A stretch of 64,000 bases of DNA from Kitasatospora humi (GCF_020907985.1 NZ_JAJJPA010000027.1:1-64000), one strand, 5' to 3'. Positions 40,765-49,629 are shown, numbered from the stretch's first letter. Made by a program: numbers and translations. The notes: a model not told the origin generated them from the letters alone.

Positions 40765-41787
40765 ATGGCCGAGCAGCCGCTGCCCGCCACCGCCCGCGAA
40801 TGGCACCTCAAGGCCCGCCCCGACGGCTGGCCCGCCCCGACCGACGCCGCCCTGGTCGAGGCGCCGGTCCGGGCGCCGCGACCCGGCGAGGTGGTGGTCC
40901 GCAACCGCTTCCTCTCGGTCGACCCGTACATGCGCGGCCGGATGAACGACGTGAAGTCCTACGTCCCGCCGTTCCGGCTCGACCAGCCGATGGACGGCGG
41001 CGCGGTCGGCGAGGTGGTGGCCTCGGCCGCCGAGGGCATCGCGGTCGGCGACACCGTGCTGCACTCCCAGGGCTGGCGTGAGTACGCCACCGTCGCCGCC
41101 GGTCACACCGCCAAGGTGGACGCCGACCGGGCGCCGCTCTCCGCCTACCTCGGCGTGCTCGGCATGCCCGGCCTGACCGCCTACGCCGGCCTGCTCCAGG
41201 TGGGCGCGCTGCAGCCCGGCGAGACGGTGTTCGTCTCCGGCGCGGCCGGCGCGGTCGGCTCGCTGGTCGGGCAGATCGCCCGGCTCAAGGGCGCCGCCCG
41301 GGTGGTCGGTTCGGCCGGCTCGGCGGCCAAGGTGGCCAAGCTGGTCGACGAGTACGGCTTCGACGCGGCCTTCAACTACAAGGACGGCCCGGTGGCCGAG
41401 CAGCTGGCGCAGGCCGCGCCGGACGGCATCGACGTCTACTTCGACAACGTCGGCGGGGAGCACCTGGAAGCCGCGATCGGCGCGCTCAAGGTGCACGGCC
41501 GGGCGGTGCTGTGCGGTGCCATCGCCCAGTACAACGAGACCGGCCGGCCGGTCGGTCCGCGCAACCTGGCGCTGGCCATCGGCAAGCGGCTGCGCCTGGA
41601 GGGCATGCTGGTGAACGACCACGACGCGCTGCGGCCGCAGTTCACCGCCGAGGTGGCCGGCTGGCTGGCGGACGGCAGCCTGCGGTACGAGGAGACCGTG
41701 GTGAACGGCATCGAGCACACCATGGACGCCTTCATCGACCTGCTGCGCGGTGGCAACACCGGCAAGATGGTGGTCGCGCTGGACTGA
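40765..41787 (+). CDS. NADP-dependent MDR oxidoreductase (CurA/LTB4DH-like)
   Basis: Medium-chain reductase of 340 residues without zinc ligands, acting on the activated double bond of alpha,beta-unsaturated carbonyls or quinone-like compounds with NADPH; cytoplasmic. The N-terminus has FLSVDPYMRGRMND, typical of leukotriene B4 dehydrogenase/curcumin reductase types. The cofactor loop is VFVSGAAGAVGSLVGQIA and the fold ends DVYFDNVGGEHLEAAI...GNTGKMVVALD. The ATG at 40765 follows AAGGAG. It is under a divergent MarR regulator, suggesting an inducible detoxification gene. Confidence 0.92.
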   Translation: MAEQPLPATAREWHLKARPDGWPAPTDAALVEAPVRAPRPGEVVVRNRFLSVDPYMRGRMNDVKSYVPPFRLDQPMDGGAVGEVVASAAEGIAVGDTVLHSQGWREYATVAAGHTAKVDADRAPLSAYLGVLGMPGLTAYAGLLQVGALQPGETVFVSGAAGAVGSLVGQIARLKGAARVVGSAGSAAKVAKLVDEYGFDAAFNYKDGPVAEQLAQAAPDGIDVYFDNVGGEHLEAAIGALKVHGRAVLCGAIAQYNETGRPVGPRNLALAIGKRLRLEGMLVNDHDALRPQFTAEVAGWLADGSLRYEETVVNGIEHTMDAFIDLLRGGNTGKMVVALD

Positions 41788-41806
41788 CCCGGCGTCAGGA
41801 CCGAAC

Positions 41807-41866
41807 GGGCGCGCGTCCCGATGGCCGTCCCCGACCGCAGGCGGGGAGGTCGTCGGGGCGCGCGCC
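41807..41866 (+). terminator. Branched GC-rich hairpin after oxidoreductase gene
   Basis: GGGCGCGCGTCCCGA (41807-41821) is nearly complementary to TCGGGGCGCGCGCC (41853-41866) with one mismatch, and CCCCG...CGGGG inside forms a second stem. It starts about 20 nt after the stop codon. Confidence 0.55.
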
Positions 41867-42055
41867 GCCGTGTCGCGCGACCCCCGTCGGCGAATGCCGA
41901 GCCGATCCGAGGGACCGTCAGTTCCCCGCGCAGGGGCCGCGATAGCGTGGTCGCAGCGGCGTGGCGCCACCCGATGCGGCCATTCGGGGGAGAGATCCCG
42001 ATCGGGGGTAGACCTCTTCACGGATCTGACTACCATGAGGGAAGGCTGTCCGTTT

Positions 42056-42093
42056 TGCTCAAGTTAGTGACTGAATGTCGAGCGACTTGAGCA
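42056..42093. promoter_or_regulatory. Inverted repeat upstream of DUF3145 gene
   Basis: TGCTCAAGT (42056-42064) and ACTTGAGCA (42085-42093) are perfect 9-bp arms 20 nt apart in relatively AT-rich DNA about 100 bp before the DUF3145 start. Arms on opposite faces 29 bp apart could bind two regulator subunits, or form an RNA stem-loop in the leader. The rest of the 400-bp gap (41788-42191) holds no supported gene. Confidence 0.5.
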
Positions 42094-42191
42094 GAAGCGG
42101 GCAGTGTCCAGCCAAGTGGCGTCCACGACCAATCGGCCATGGCACGAGGCAGCTGGGGAAGGCGACTCTCGTCCACAGCCTGGAGGTCCCG

Positions 42192-42686
42192 GTGACGACA
42201 CGTGGCGTCCTGTTCATCCACTCCGCGCCCCGCGCGCTGTGCCCGCACGTCGAATGGGCGGTGGCGGGCGTGCTCGGTGCGCGGGTCAACCTCGACTGGA
42301 TCCGCCAGCCGGCCGCCCCCGGCCAGTGGCGGTCCGAGCTCTCCTGGCAGGGGGAGGTGGGCACCGCCGCCAAGCTGGCCTCCGCCCTGCGCGGCTGGCA
42401 GCTGATGCGCTACGAGGTGACCAGCGAGCCCTGCGCCGCCGCCGAGGGCGAGCGCTACTCCAGCACCCCGAGCCTGGGCATCTTCCACGCCGTCACCGGC
42501 GTCCACGGGGACATCCTGATCCCCGAGGACCGGCTGCGCGCGGTGCTGGCGCGGGCCCGCAGCGAGGGCAGCGACCTGGAGGCCGAGCTGGCCCGGCTGC
42601 TCGGCAAGCCCTGGGACGACGAGTTGGAGCCGTTCCGCTACGCCGGCGAGGGCGCGCCGGTGCGCTGGCTGCACCAAGTCGTCTGA
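42192..42686 (+). CDS. DUF3145 family protein
   Basis: 164 residues, GTG start at 42192 with GGAGG 6 nt upstream. The opening TRGVLFIHSAPRALCPHVEWAV and the later FHAVTGVHGDILIPEDRLRA are characteristic of DUF3145, a family confined to actinobacteria and usually encoded beside the fatty acid synthase cluster, as here. Function is unknown; the protein is soluble. It converges on fabF across a terminator. Confidence 0.9.
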   Translation: MTTRGVLFIHSAPRALCPHVEWAVAGVLGARVNLDWIRQPAAPGQWRSELSWQGEVGTAAKLASALRGWQLMRYEVTSEPCAAAEGERYSSTPSLGIFHAVTGVHGDILIPEDRLRAVLARARSEGSDLEAELARLLGKPWDDELEPFRYAGEGAPVRWLHQVV

Positions 42687-42696
42687 GCATGCGTCA

Positions 42697-42725
42697 GGGG
42701 CGCCCTCCGCGGCGGAGGACGCCCC
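42697..42725. terminator. Terminator between DUF3145 and fabF
   Basis: GGGGCGCCCTCCGC (42697-42710) pairs with GCGGAGG-A-CGCCCC (42712-42725), a roughly 13-bp stem with one mismatch. It lies between convergent genes, so it may act in both directions. Confidence 0.7.
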
Positions 42726-42739
42726 TGGCCGACCGGCCG

Positions 42740-44005
42740 TCAGACGGTGCGGAAGGCCAGCACCACGTTGTGGCCGCCGAAGCCGAACGAGTTGTTCAGC
42801 GCGGCGATCCGGCCCTGCGGCAGCTCACGCGGCTCGAAGCGCACGATGTCCGCGTCGACCTCGTCGTCCAGGTCCTCGACGTTGATGGTCGGCGGGGCCT
42901 GCCGGTGGTGCAGGGCCAGCACGGTGGCGACCGTCTCGACCCCGCCGGCGCCGCCCAGCAGGTGGCCGGTCATCGACTTGGTGGCCGAGATCGCCACGTG
43001 GTCCAGGTGCTCGCCGAGCTCCTTGCGCAGCGCCTTGATCTCCGCGACGTCGCCCTGCGGGGTCGAGGTGGCGTGCGCGTTGACGTGCACCACGGCGGCC
43101 TTGTCCAGGTCGGTGTGCTCGAACAGCTGGGCCAGCGCGCGGGCCACGCCGGAGCCGGTCGGCTCGGGCTGGGCGATGTGGTGGGCGTCCGAGGAGAGGC
43201 CCTGGCCGACCGCCTCGCAGTAGACCCGGGCACCGCGCTTGGCCGCGTGCTCGGCCGACTCCAGGACGACCACGCCGGCGCCCTCGCCGAGCACGAAGCC
43301 GTCCCGGGCCTTGTCGTAGGGGCGGGAGGCGCGCAGCGGCTCGTCGTTGCGCTTGGACATCGCCATCATGCTGGCGAACGCGGCCACCGGCAGCGGGTGG
43401 ATCGCGGCTTCGGTGCCGCCGGCCACCACCACGTCGGCGCGGCCGGTGCGGATCATCTCGATCGCGTAGCCGATCGCCTCGGCGCCGGAGGCGCAGGCCG
43501 AGACCGGGGTGTGCACGCCGGCCTGGGCACCGACCTCGATGCCGACGTTGGCGGACGGGCTGTTGGGCATCAGCATCGGCACGGTGTGCGGGGACACCTT
43601 GCGGGCGCCCTTCTCGCGCAGCACGTCGTACTGGTCGAGCAGGGTGGTGACGCCGCCGATGCCGGAGGCGATCACGGAACCCAGGCGCTCGGGGTCGAGC
43701 GGGGAGGCCTCATCGGTGGCCGGCTGCTCGTAGCCGGCGTCGGCCCAGGCCTCGCGGGCGGCGATCAGGGCGAACTGCGCCGAGCGGTCCAGCTTGCGCA
43801 GCAGCGGGCGGGGCAGCACCTCGGCGGGCTCGACGGCGCTGCGGGCGGCGATCCGCACCGGCAGGTCGGCGGCCCAGTCCTCCTCCAGCGCACGCACACC
43901 GGAGCGGCCGGCCAGCAGCCCCTCCCAGGTCGAGGCGGCGTCCCCGCCGAGCGGCGTGAAGGCGCCGATACCCGTGACTACCACGGTGCGGTTTTCAGTG
44001 GTCAC
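42740..44005 (-). CDS. fabF: 3-oxoacyl-ACP synthase II
   Basis: Condensing enzyme that elongates acyl-ACP with malonyl-ACP in type II fatty acid synthesis. 421 residues, GTG start at 44003-44005. The catalytic triad is Cys171 (VSACASG), His311 (NAHATSTPQGD) and His348 (SMTGHLLGGAGG), with Lys343 in ATKSM. GFVLGEGAGVVVLE and NSFGFGGHNVVLAF near the C-terminus are standard. It is last in the fabD-fabH-acpP-fabF order, 83 bp after acpP. Confidence 0.97.
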   Translation of the reverse strand: MTTENRTVVVTGIGAFTPLGGDAASTWEGLLAGRSGVRALEEDWAADLPVRIAARSAVEPAEVLPRPLLRKLDRSAQFALIAAREAWADAGYEQPATDEASPLDPERLGSVIASGIGGVTTLLDQYDVLREKGARKVSPHTVPMLMPNSPSANVGIEVGAQAGVHTPVSACASGAEAIGYAIEMIRTGRADVVVAGGTEAAIHPLPVAAFASMMAMSKRNDEPLRASRPYDKARDGFVLGEGAGVVVLESAEHAAKRGARVYCEAVGQGLSSDAHHIAQPEPTGSGVARALAQLFEHTDLDKAAVVHVNAHATSTPQGDVAEIKALRKELGEHLDHVAISATKSMTGHLLGGAGGVETVATVLALHHRQAPPTINVEDLDDEVDADIVRFEPRELPQGRIAALNNSFGFGGHNVVLAFRTV

Positions 44006-44088
44006 TGGTTGTCTTCTCTCAACGTGTGGCGGGGTTCGGGGAGGGTGGAGTCCGGCGGGACGGCCGGAGCCGCCCCGCCGGTCGTCAA

Positions 44089-44337
44089 TCAGGCGGCGTT
44101 GGTGAGGATGTAGTTCACGGCGTCGCCAACGGTCTTCAGGTTCTTGACCTCGTCGTCCGGGATCTTGACGTCGAAGCGCTCCTCGGCGGCCACGACGACC
44201 TCGACCATGGACAGCGAGTCGACGTCGAGGTCGTCGGTGAAGGACTTGTCCAGCTCGACGTCCTCCTGCGGAATGCCGGCGATCTCGTTGACGATCTCGG
44301 CAAGACCGGAAAGGACCTCGTCCTGGGTGTGAGCCAT
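44089..44337 (-). CDS. acpP: Acyl carrier protein
   Basis: 82-residue acidic helical carrier for growing acyl chains. Phosphopantetheine is attached to Ser41 in DLDVDSLSMVEVV. FTDDLDVDS and EERFDVKIPDDEV are typical of housekeeping FAS ACP rather than of polyketide ACPs. The start is ATG at 44335-44337. It is third in the fatty acid operon between fabH and fabF. Confidence 0.97.
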   Translation of the reverse strand: MAHTQDEVLSGLAEIVNEIAGIPQEDVELDKSFTDDLDVDSLSMVEVVVAAEERFDVKIPDDEVKNLKTVGDAVNYILTNAA

Positions 44338-44416
44338 CTTGGCTGCTCCTCTTGGTGTGGAAGGCGCTTCACTGGTGCGACGCGCCGATTGACGGTACTT
44401 AAGGCGATTGCGTTGC

Positions 44417-45454
44417 CTAAGGGAGGGTAACGACTGCTGCCGCGTACACGAGACCCGCCCCGAACCCGATGATCAGTGCGAGGTCGCCGCTCTTGGCCTC
44501 ACCGGTCTGCAGCATTCGCTCCATGGCCAGCGGGATCGAGGCCGCGGAGGTGTTGCCGGTCTCGGCGATGTCGCGGGCCACCGGCACGGAGGCCGGCAGC
44601 TTGAGGGCCTTGATCATGGCATCGGTGATGCGCATGTTGGCCTGGTGCGGGATGAAGGCTCCCAACTGGTCGGCGGTGACACCGGCCGCGTCCAGGGCCT
44701 GCTGGGCGACCTTGGCCATCTCCCAGACCGCCCAGCGGAAGACCGGCTGGCCGTCCATCCGCAGCGCGGGCCAGCGCGCCTCGTCGCCGGTGCTGCCGTT
44801 GATGGCGTCCGGCTTGGCGAAGGCGGTGTCCCAGGCCTCGGTCTGGCTGATCAGGTCCTTCTGGGTGGCGTCCGATCCCCAGACCACCTTGCCGATGCCG
44901 GGGGTGTCGGACGGGCCGACCACGGCCGCGCCGGCGCCGTCACCGAAGATGAAGGCGGTGGAACGGTCGTGAACGTCCGTCATGTCGCTGAGCCGCTCGA
45001 CCCCGATGACCAGCACGTACTCGGCGCTGCCGCCGCGGATCATGCCGTCCGCCAGGTTGATGCCGTAGCCGAAGCCGGCGCAGGCGGCCGAGATGTCGAA
45101 GGCGGGCGCGGTCGGGCAGCCCAGCTTCAGCGAGATCTCGGTGGCGACCGCGGGGGTCTGCTTGAAGTGCGAGACGGTGGAGACGATCACCGCGCCGATC
45201 TGGTCGGCGGTGATCCCGGCCTGGGCGATCGCCTTGCCGGCGGCCTGCACCGACATCTCGGCGACCGACTCCTCCGGGCCGGCCCAGCGGCGCTCGGTGA
45301 TGCCACTGCGGGTGCGGATCCACTCGTCGGAGGAGTCGATCCACTCCAGCACCTCGGAGTTGGGGACCACGCGGACCGGACGGTAGCCGCCGACCCCGTG
45401 GATCCGGGAGTGGGCCGCACCGGTGACGGGACGGATCTGCGGGACTGCGGTCAT
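44417..45454 (-). CDS. fabH: 3-oxoacyl-ACP synthase III
   Basis: Initiates fatty acid synthesis by condensing an acyl-CoA starter with malonyl-ACP; in streptomycetes the starters include branched acyl-CoAs. 345 residues; the ATG at 45452-45454 overlaps the fabD stop by 4 nt (ATGA). The triad is Cys125 (ISAACAGFGYG), His270 (FIPHQANMRI) and Asn301 (ETGNTSAAS). SSDEWIRTRSGI near the N-terminus is typical. Upstream neighbour fabD supplies malonyl-ACP. Confidence 0.97.
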   Translation of the reverse strand: MTAVPQIRPVTGAAHSRIHGVGGYRPVRVVPNSEVLEWIDSSDEWIRTRSGITERRWAGPEESVAEMSVQAAGKAIAQAGITADQIGAVIVSTVSHFKQTPAVATEISLKLGCPTAPAFDISAACAGFGYGINLADGMIRGGSAEYVLVIGVERLSDMTDVHDRSTAFIFGDGAGAAVVGPSDTPGIGKVVWGSDATQKDLISQTEAWDTAFAKPDAINGSTGDEARWPALRMDGQPVFRWAVWEMAKVAQQALDAAGVTADQLGAFIPHQANMRITDAMIKALKLPASVPVARDIAETGNTSAASIPLAMERMLQTGEAKSGDLALIIGFGAGLVYAAAVVTLP

Positions 45455-46395
45455 GCGGAGAGCTCCTCGGTGGCGTGCTCGGCGATCAGCTCGCGGGCCT
45501 TGTCCAGGTCGGCCGGAGACTTCAGGGCCAGAGTCGCCACGCCCTTGACGTTGCGCTTGATCAAGCCGGTGAGGGTGCCGGCCGGAGCGAGCTCGATGAC
45601 GCAGGTGGCGCCGAGCTGTCCGATCGTCTCCATGCACAGGTCCCACCGGACCGGGTTCGCCACCTGGGCGACCAGCCGGGAGAGCACCTCGGCACCGCCG
45701 GCGACCACCTCGCCGTCCTTGTTGGACAGGTAGCGCACCGCCGGGTCGGACACAGTCAGGGTAGGCGCCAGCTCGGCCAGCCGGGTGACCCCGGGGGCCA
45801 TGTAGTCGGTGTGGAAGGCGCCGGCCACCTTCAGCACGATCAACTTGGCCCTGGCCGGCGGGTCGGCCCGCAGGGCCTCCAGCGCGTCCAAGGAACCGGC
45901 GGCCACGATCTGGCCGCCGCCGTTGTTGTTCGCCGCCACCAGGCCGTGCTCGGCGAGCTTGGCCGCGACATCCTCCGGGTCGCCGCCGAGCACCGCCGTC
46001 ATGCCGGTCTCGGTCACCGCGGCCGCGGCGGCCATCGCCCGGCCGCGCTCGCGCACGAAGGTCAGGGCGTCGGTGGCGTCCAGCACGCCCGCCAGGGCCG
46101 CGGTGGTGATCTCACCGACGCTGTGGCCGGCGACCGCGCCGACCAGCCGGCGGGCCTCCTCCTCGTCCGGGAAGAGCGCCCTGGCCGTCACCAGACCGCT
46201 CGCGACCAGCAGCGGCTGCGCGACGGCGGTGTCCTTGATCTCCTCGGCGGTGGCATCGGTGCCGTAGTGCACCAGATCGATCCCGGCCGCCTCCGACCAG
46301 CTGCGCAGCCGGTCGGCCACGCCGTCCAGCTCCAGCCAGGGAGCGAGCATTCCGGGGGACTGAGCACCCTGTCCAGGGGCGACGATAACGAGCAC
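45451..46395 (-). CDS. fabD: Malonyl-CoA:ACP transacylase
   Basis: Moves malonyl from CoA to ACP, committing substrate to fatty acid synthesis. 314 residues, GTG start at 46393-46395. The GHSVGE motif has the nucleophile Ser92, the second residue is His in GAFHTDYM, and GQGAQSPGM opens the protein. It is first of the fab operon, downstream of fasR, and overlaps fabH. Its promoter region holds a palindrome that is the likely FasR site. Confidence 0.97.
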   Translation of the reverse strand: MLVIVAPGQGAQSPGMLAPWLELDGVADRLRSWSEAAGIDLVHYGTDATAEEIKDTAVAQPLLVASGLVTARALFPDEEEARRLVGAVAGHSVGEITTAALAGVLDATDALTFVRERGRAMAAAAAVTETGMTAVLGGDPEDVAAKLAEHGLVAANNNGGGQIVAAGSLDALEALRADPPARAKLIVLKVAGAFHTDYMAPGVTRLAELAPTLTVSDPAVRYLSNKDGEVVAGGAEVLSRLVAQVANPVRWDLCMETIGQLGATCVIELAPAGTLTGLIKRNVKGVATLALKSPADLDKARELIAEHATEELSA

Positions 46396-46464
46396 GGTTC
46401 AACCCTCTCTCGCCCGACCCCCGAGGACGGGTAGGCGACGGTAACGAAGAAAAGCACCTCGGAT

Positions 46465-46479
46465 TGTGGAGTCTCCACA
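46465..46479. promoter_or_regulatory. Palindrome in fasR-fabD gap, probable FasR site
   Basis: TGTGGAG-T-CTCCACA, a perfect 15-bp palindrome, lies 70-84 bp before the fabD start and just after the fasR stop. FasR of S. coelicolor is known to activate fabDHPF transcription from this gap. It could also be the fasR terminator. The sequence next to it, TTTTCTTCGTTACC on the minus strand, is the most AT-rich part and suits the fabD promoter. Confidence 0.5.
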
Positions 46480-46491
46480 GGGCAGGAAAAG

Positions 46492-47778
46492 TCAGTCCGC
46501 GGTGGACTCCAGTCGGCCGAGCGCAAGTGCAATACGCAGCGTGAAGGCCGAACGGACGTCCGACGGGGCGTACCCCGTGACGTCGGTCACACGACGCAGC
46601 CGGTAGCGCACGGTGTTGGGGTGGACGAAGAGCATCCGGGCGGCCCCCTCCAGCGAAGAGGCCTGCTCCAGATAGACACTCAGCGTCTCCAGCAGTGCCG
46701 ACCCGGCCTCGTCCAGCGGTGTGTAGATCTCCTCCACCAGCTGGCGGCGCGCCACCTGGTCGCCGGCGAGCGCGCGCTCGGGCAGCAGGTCGTCGGCGAG
46801 CACCGGGCGCGGCGCGTCCGGCCAGGCGGCGCAGGCCTTCAGCCCGGTCGCGGCGGCGTGCGCCGAGCGGGTCGCGGACAGCAGGTCGCCCACTGTCGGG
46901 CCGACCACCACCGGGCCGGGCGCGAACTGGCCGATCAGCGCCCGGGCCGCGTGCACCGGCTCCTTGTCGCCGCCGACCACCACCACCAGACGCTTGCCCA
47001 GCACCCCGGTCAGCACCTGCAGCCGGGCGTACCGCGCGGCCCGGCGGATCGCCTCCACCACCGCCTCGCTGTCCCCGTCCGGCGCGTTGCCCATCACCAC
47101 CCGCACCTGGCTGGGCTGGCCCCAGCCGAGCGCGGCGGCCCGGGAGAGCAGGCCCTCGTCGGCGTCCCCGGAGAGCAGGGAGTTGACCACCAGCGCCTCG
47201 AGCCGGGCGTCCCAGGCACCCCGGGCCTCCGCGGCCTGGGCGTACACCTGGGCGGTGGCGAAGGCGATCTCCCGGGCGTAGACCAGCACCGACTGGCGCA
47301 TGCCGTCCTCGTCGCCCGGCGCCGCGACCTCGGGGATCGCCTCCTCCATCACCTCGATGGTGGTACGGATCAGCTCCACGGTCTGACGCAGCGTGATCGC
47401 CCGGGTCAGCTCGCGCGGGGCGGTGCCGAACACGTCCGTGCTGATCGCCTGCGGGGCCTCCGGGTGGCGGTACCACTCGGTGAAGGCCGCGATGCCCGCC
47501 TGGGCCACCAGGCCGATCCAGGAGCGGTGCTCCGGCGGCATCCTGCGGTACCAGCCCAGTTGGTCGTCCATCCGGGAGATCGCCGCGGTGGCCAGCTTCC
47601 CTGACGCCTTCTCCAGCCGCTTCAGGGTTGCGGCGCGCAGCTCGGCGCGCTCGGCGGCCAGTCGCCGCTCCACGGCGGTGCCGCCGGAGGTCGCGGTCTG
47701 GCGCACGCGTCGGGGGCCCGAGGGACGGGCGGCCTTCGGGGACGGCTGCTGCACGGGTGGATCTGAGGGGTCTGGCAC
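46492..47778 (-). CDS. fasR: Fatty acid synthesis regulator FasR (PucR-type HTH)
   Basis: Transcription activator of the fab operon. 428 residues, GTG start at 47776-47778. The N-terminal 35 residues are a basic Pro/Ser-rich tail, followed by a long helical sensor domain (about 40-330). The C-terminal PucR-type helix-turn-helix is ETLSVYLEQASSLEGAARMLFVHPNTVRYRLRRV split across about 350-385. Its position directly before fabD on the same strand matches fasR in S. coelicolor. It probably senses CoA or acyl intermediates. Confidence 0.93.
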   Translation of the reverse strand: MPDPSDPPVQQPSPKAARPSGPRRVRQTATSGGTAVERRLAAERAELRAATLKRLEKASGKLATAAISRMDDQLGWYRRMPPEHRSWIGLVAQAGIAAFTEWYRHPEAPQAISTDVFGTAPRELTRAITLRQTVELIRTTIEVMEEAIPEVAAPGDEDGMRQSVLVYAREIAFATAQVYAQAAEARGAWDARLEALVVNSLLSGDADEGLLSRAAALGWGQPSQVRVVMGNAPDGDSEAVVEAIRRAARYARLQVLTGVLGKRLVVVVGGDKEPVHAARALIGQFAPGPVVVGPTVGDLLSATRSAHAAATGLKACAAWPDAPRPVLADDLLPERALAGDQVARRQLVEEIYTPLDEAGSALLETLSVYLEQASSLEGAARMLFVHPNTVRYRLRRVTDVTGYAPSDVRSAFTLRIALALGRLESTAD

Positions 47779-47850
47779 AGGGACAAGAGTGCCTCACCGT
47801 ACGTGGTGCCCGCACCCGCCCCCCGCACCTGACCCGCTACGGTGGGTCAG

Positions 47851-48621
47851 GTGACCGATCCCGAGCGCCCACGGGCCGACCTGCGCCGCACCACCGAGCG
47901 GTACGTCTCCGAACCCGCCGCCGGAGTGCTGACCCGGCACGCGTTCTCCTTCTCCGGGCACTACGACCCGAAGAACCTGCACTTCGGCGCCCTGCTGGCG
48001 TGCAACGAGGAGACCCTGGCCCCCGGCGCCGGCTTCGACGAGCACCGGCACCGGGACACCGAGATCATCACCTTCGTGCTCGACGGCGCGCTGGCGCACC
48101 GCGACACCGACGGTCACGCCGGGGTGGTGCGCCCGGGCATGGTGCAGCACCTGAGCGCCGGCTCCGGCATCGCGCACACCGAACGCAACGTCGGCGGGGC
48201 CGACGTTCCGGTGCGGTTCGTGCAGATGTGGCTGCAGCCGGACGTCTTCGGCACCGACCCCGCCTACGGGCTGCGCCGGGTCCCCGAGGGGGCGGGCCTG
48301 ACCCTGCTGGCCTCCGGGATGACCCGGGACGCCGACACCGGGGCGCTGCGGCTGCGGCGCTCGGACGCGGCCCTCTGGCTGGTCACCGCCGACCCGGACG
48401 AGGCGCTGCCCGAGCTCCCCGAGGCCCCCTACCGCTACGCCCATCTGACGGCCGGTTCACTCGGCTACCGCACCATCCCCGGGCCGCGCGGCCAGGGCCG
48501 CTCGCTCACCCCGGGCGACAGCGTGCGGATCACCGGGGAGGCGTTCGCGGCGCCGGTGGCCGGTGAGCAGGGGGCCCAACTGCTGCTCTGGGAGATGCAC
48601 TCGGGCCTGAAGTACGGCTGA
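47851..48621 (+). CDS. Pirin-family bicupin protein
   Basis: 256-residue cupin of the pirin/YhaK group, cytoplasmic. The N-terminal cupin has the metal-site pattern DEHRHRDTEIITFVLDGAL and SAGSGIAHTERN, with the two His of HRHR, the Glu and the later His. The second, degenerate cupin follows. Some members act as quercetin dioxygenases or redox sensors. The start could be the GTG at 47851 or 47842; I use 47851. It converges on the PhyH gene with 5 nt between stops. Confidence 0.9.
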   Translation: MTDPERPRADLRRTTERYVSEPAAGVLTRHAFSFSGHYDPKNLHFGALLACNEETLAPGAGFDEHRHRDTEIITFVLDGALAHRDTDGHAGVVRPGMVQHLSAGSGIAHTERNVGGADVPVRFVQMWLQPDVFGTDPAYGLRRVPEGAGLTLLASGMTRDADTGALRLRRSDAALWLVTADPDEALPELPEAPYRYAHLTAGSLGYRTIPGPRGQGRSLTPGDSVRITGEAFAAPVAGEQGAQLLLWEMHSGLKYG

Positions 48622-48626
48622 GCCGG

Positions 48627-49412
48627 CTACCCGAGGGCGCGGATGACGGCGCGCTCGACCGGCGAGTAGGCGCCGTCGGGTCGGCTCAGCCGCAGCGGTC
48701 CGGCCGGGACCAGCGGCGGCTGGGCGATGAACCGGGCGGTGCTGCCGCGGTTGGGCTGGGCCGCGTGGATCAGGAACGGGTGGCACAGGTAGACGTCCCC
48801 GGCCCGTCCGGTGGCGAGCGCGGTCTCCCGGTCCGGTGCGTCCAGCCGGCCGTCCCGGTCCATCCGGGCGCACAGCTCGAAGAGGTCGGCGCCCCGCTCA
48901 CCGTACTCCCGCAGGTAGCGGGGCACGTCCAGGTGCGAGCCGACCTTGATCCGGGTGGGTCCGTCGGCCTCGGTCACGTCGGAGAACAGGAAGAGCATCA
49001 GCAGCGCCCGGCCGCGGGAGCGCAGGTTGAGCCGGTAGCCGCTCTCGCCCTCGGGGGTGTAGCCGGCGTCCATGTGCCAGCCGGTGTCCCCGGGGTCGGC
49101 GGCGTGCGGAAACCGGATCGGGAAGGTGCCCAGGCCGGCGCACGGCACCCAGCGCCCCTCGCCGACCAACTGGTCGAAGGCACCGTGCAGCCGCTCGGTG
49201 GTCGCGGCCCGCCGGAACGGCGCGGTCCCGTAGCCCTGGAGGCGGATCACCGGCTCGGTCCAGCTGCTCGGGTCCGCCGGATCACAGCCGGTCTCCTGCC
49301 AGAGGAACTCGCGGCACTCCTTGGCCAGTTCGCGGGGGAAGGCCTCCCGCAGCCGGACGAACCCGGCGGTGGTGAACCGGTCGATCTCTTCGGTGGTGAG
49401 CACGTTCGACAC
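48627..49412 (-). CDS. Phytanoyl-CoA dioxygenase (PhyH) family oxygenase
   Basis: Non-haem Fe(II)/2-oxoglutarate-dependent oxygenase of 261 residues. The fold starts with EEIDRFTTAGFVRLREAFPRE; the iron-binding His-X-Asp is WHMDAGYTP, the second His is in CHPFLIHAAQPN, and RFIAQPPL carries the Arg that holds 2-oxoglutarate. The start is GTG at 49412. Small hydroxylases of this kind act on secondary metabolites or lipids; no biosynthetic cluster surrounds it, so the substrate is unknown. Confidence 0.88.
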   Translation of the reverse strand: MSNVLTTEEIDRFTTAGFVRLREAFPRELAKECREFLWQETGCDPADPSSWTEPVIRLQGYGTAPFRRAATTERLHGAFDQLVGEGRWVPCAGLGTFPIRFPHAADPGDTGWHMDAGYTPEGESGYRLNLRSRGRALLMLFLFSDVTEADGPTRIKVGSHLDVPRYLREYGERGADLFELCARMDRDGRLDAPDRETALATGRAGDVYLCHPFLIHAAQPNRGSTARFIAQPPLVPAGPLRLSRPDGAYSPVERAVIRALG

Positions 49413-49476
49413 ACCCGTGATCCTCCGCCGGGCGCGCCGTGCCGGGCAACCGAATTGTCGGGCGTGCCCTGAACGC

Positions 49477-49629
49477 TCAGCCCGCCGGCGTGGTGCGCGC
49501 CCACAGCTCGGCCAACAGCCGGTTCACCGCCTCGGGCTGCTCCTGGTGCGGGGCGGGCACGGCGCCGGGGACCAGGGCCCGCCGGGCGCCGTCCTGCCAG
49601 ACCGTCACCGTCACCGGTTCGCGTCGCAT
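49477..49629 (-). pseudogene. Possible alpha/beta-hydrolase C-terminal remnant
   Basis: A 50-codon frame from ATG at 49627-49629. Residues PHQEQPEAVNRLLAELWAR look like the C-terminus of an alpha/beta-fold hydrolase (normally the region after the catalytic His, around EEQPEAVNR). The N-terminal core and catalytic Ser are absent. It could be a decayed gene end or a chance match. It lies in the gap between the PhyH and ARMT1-like genes. Confidence 0.35.
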
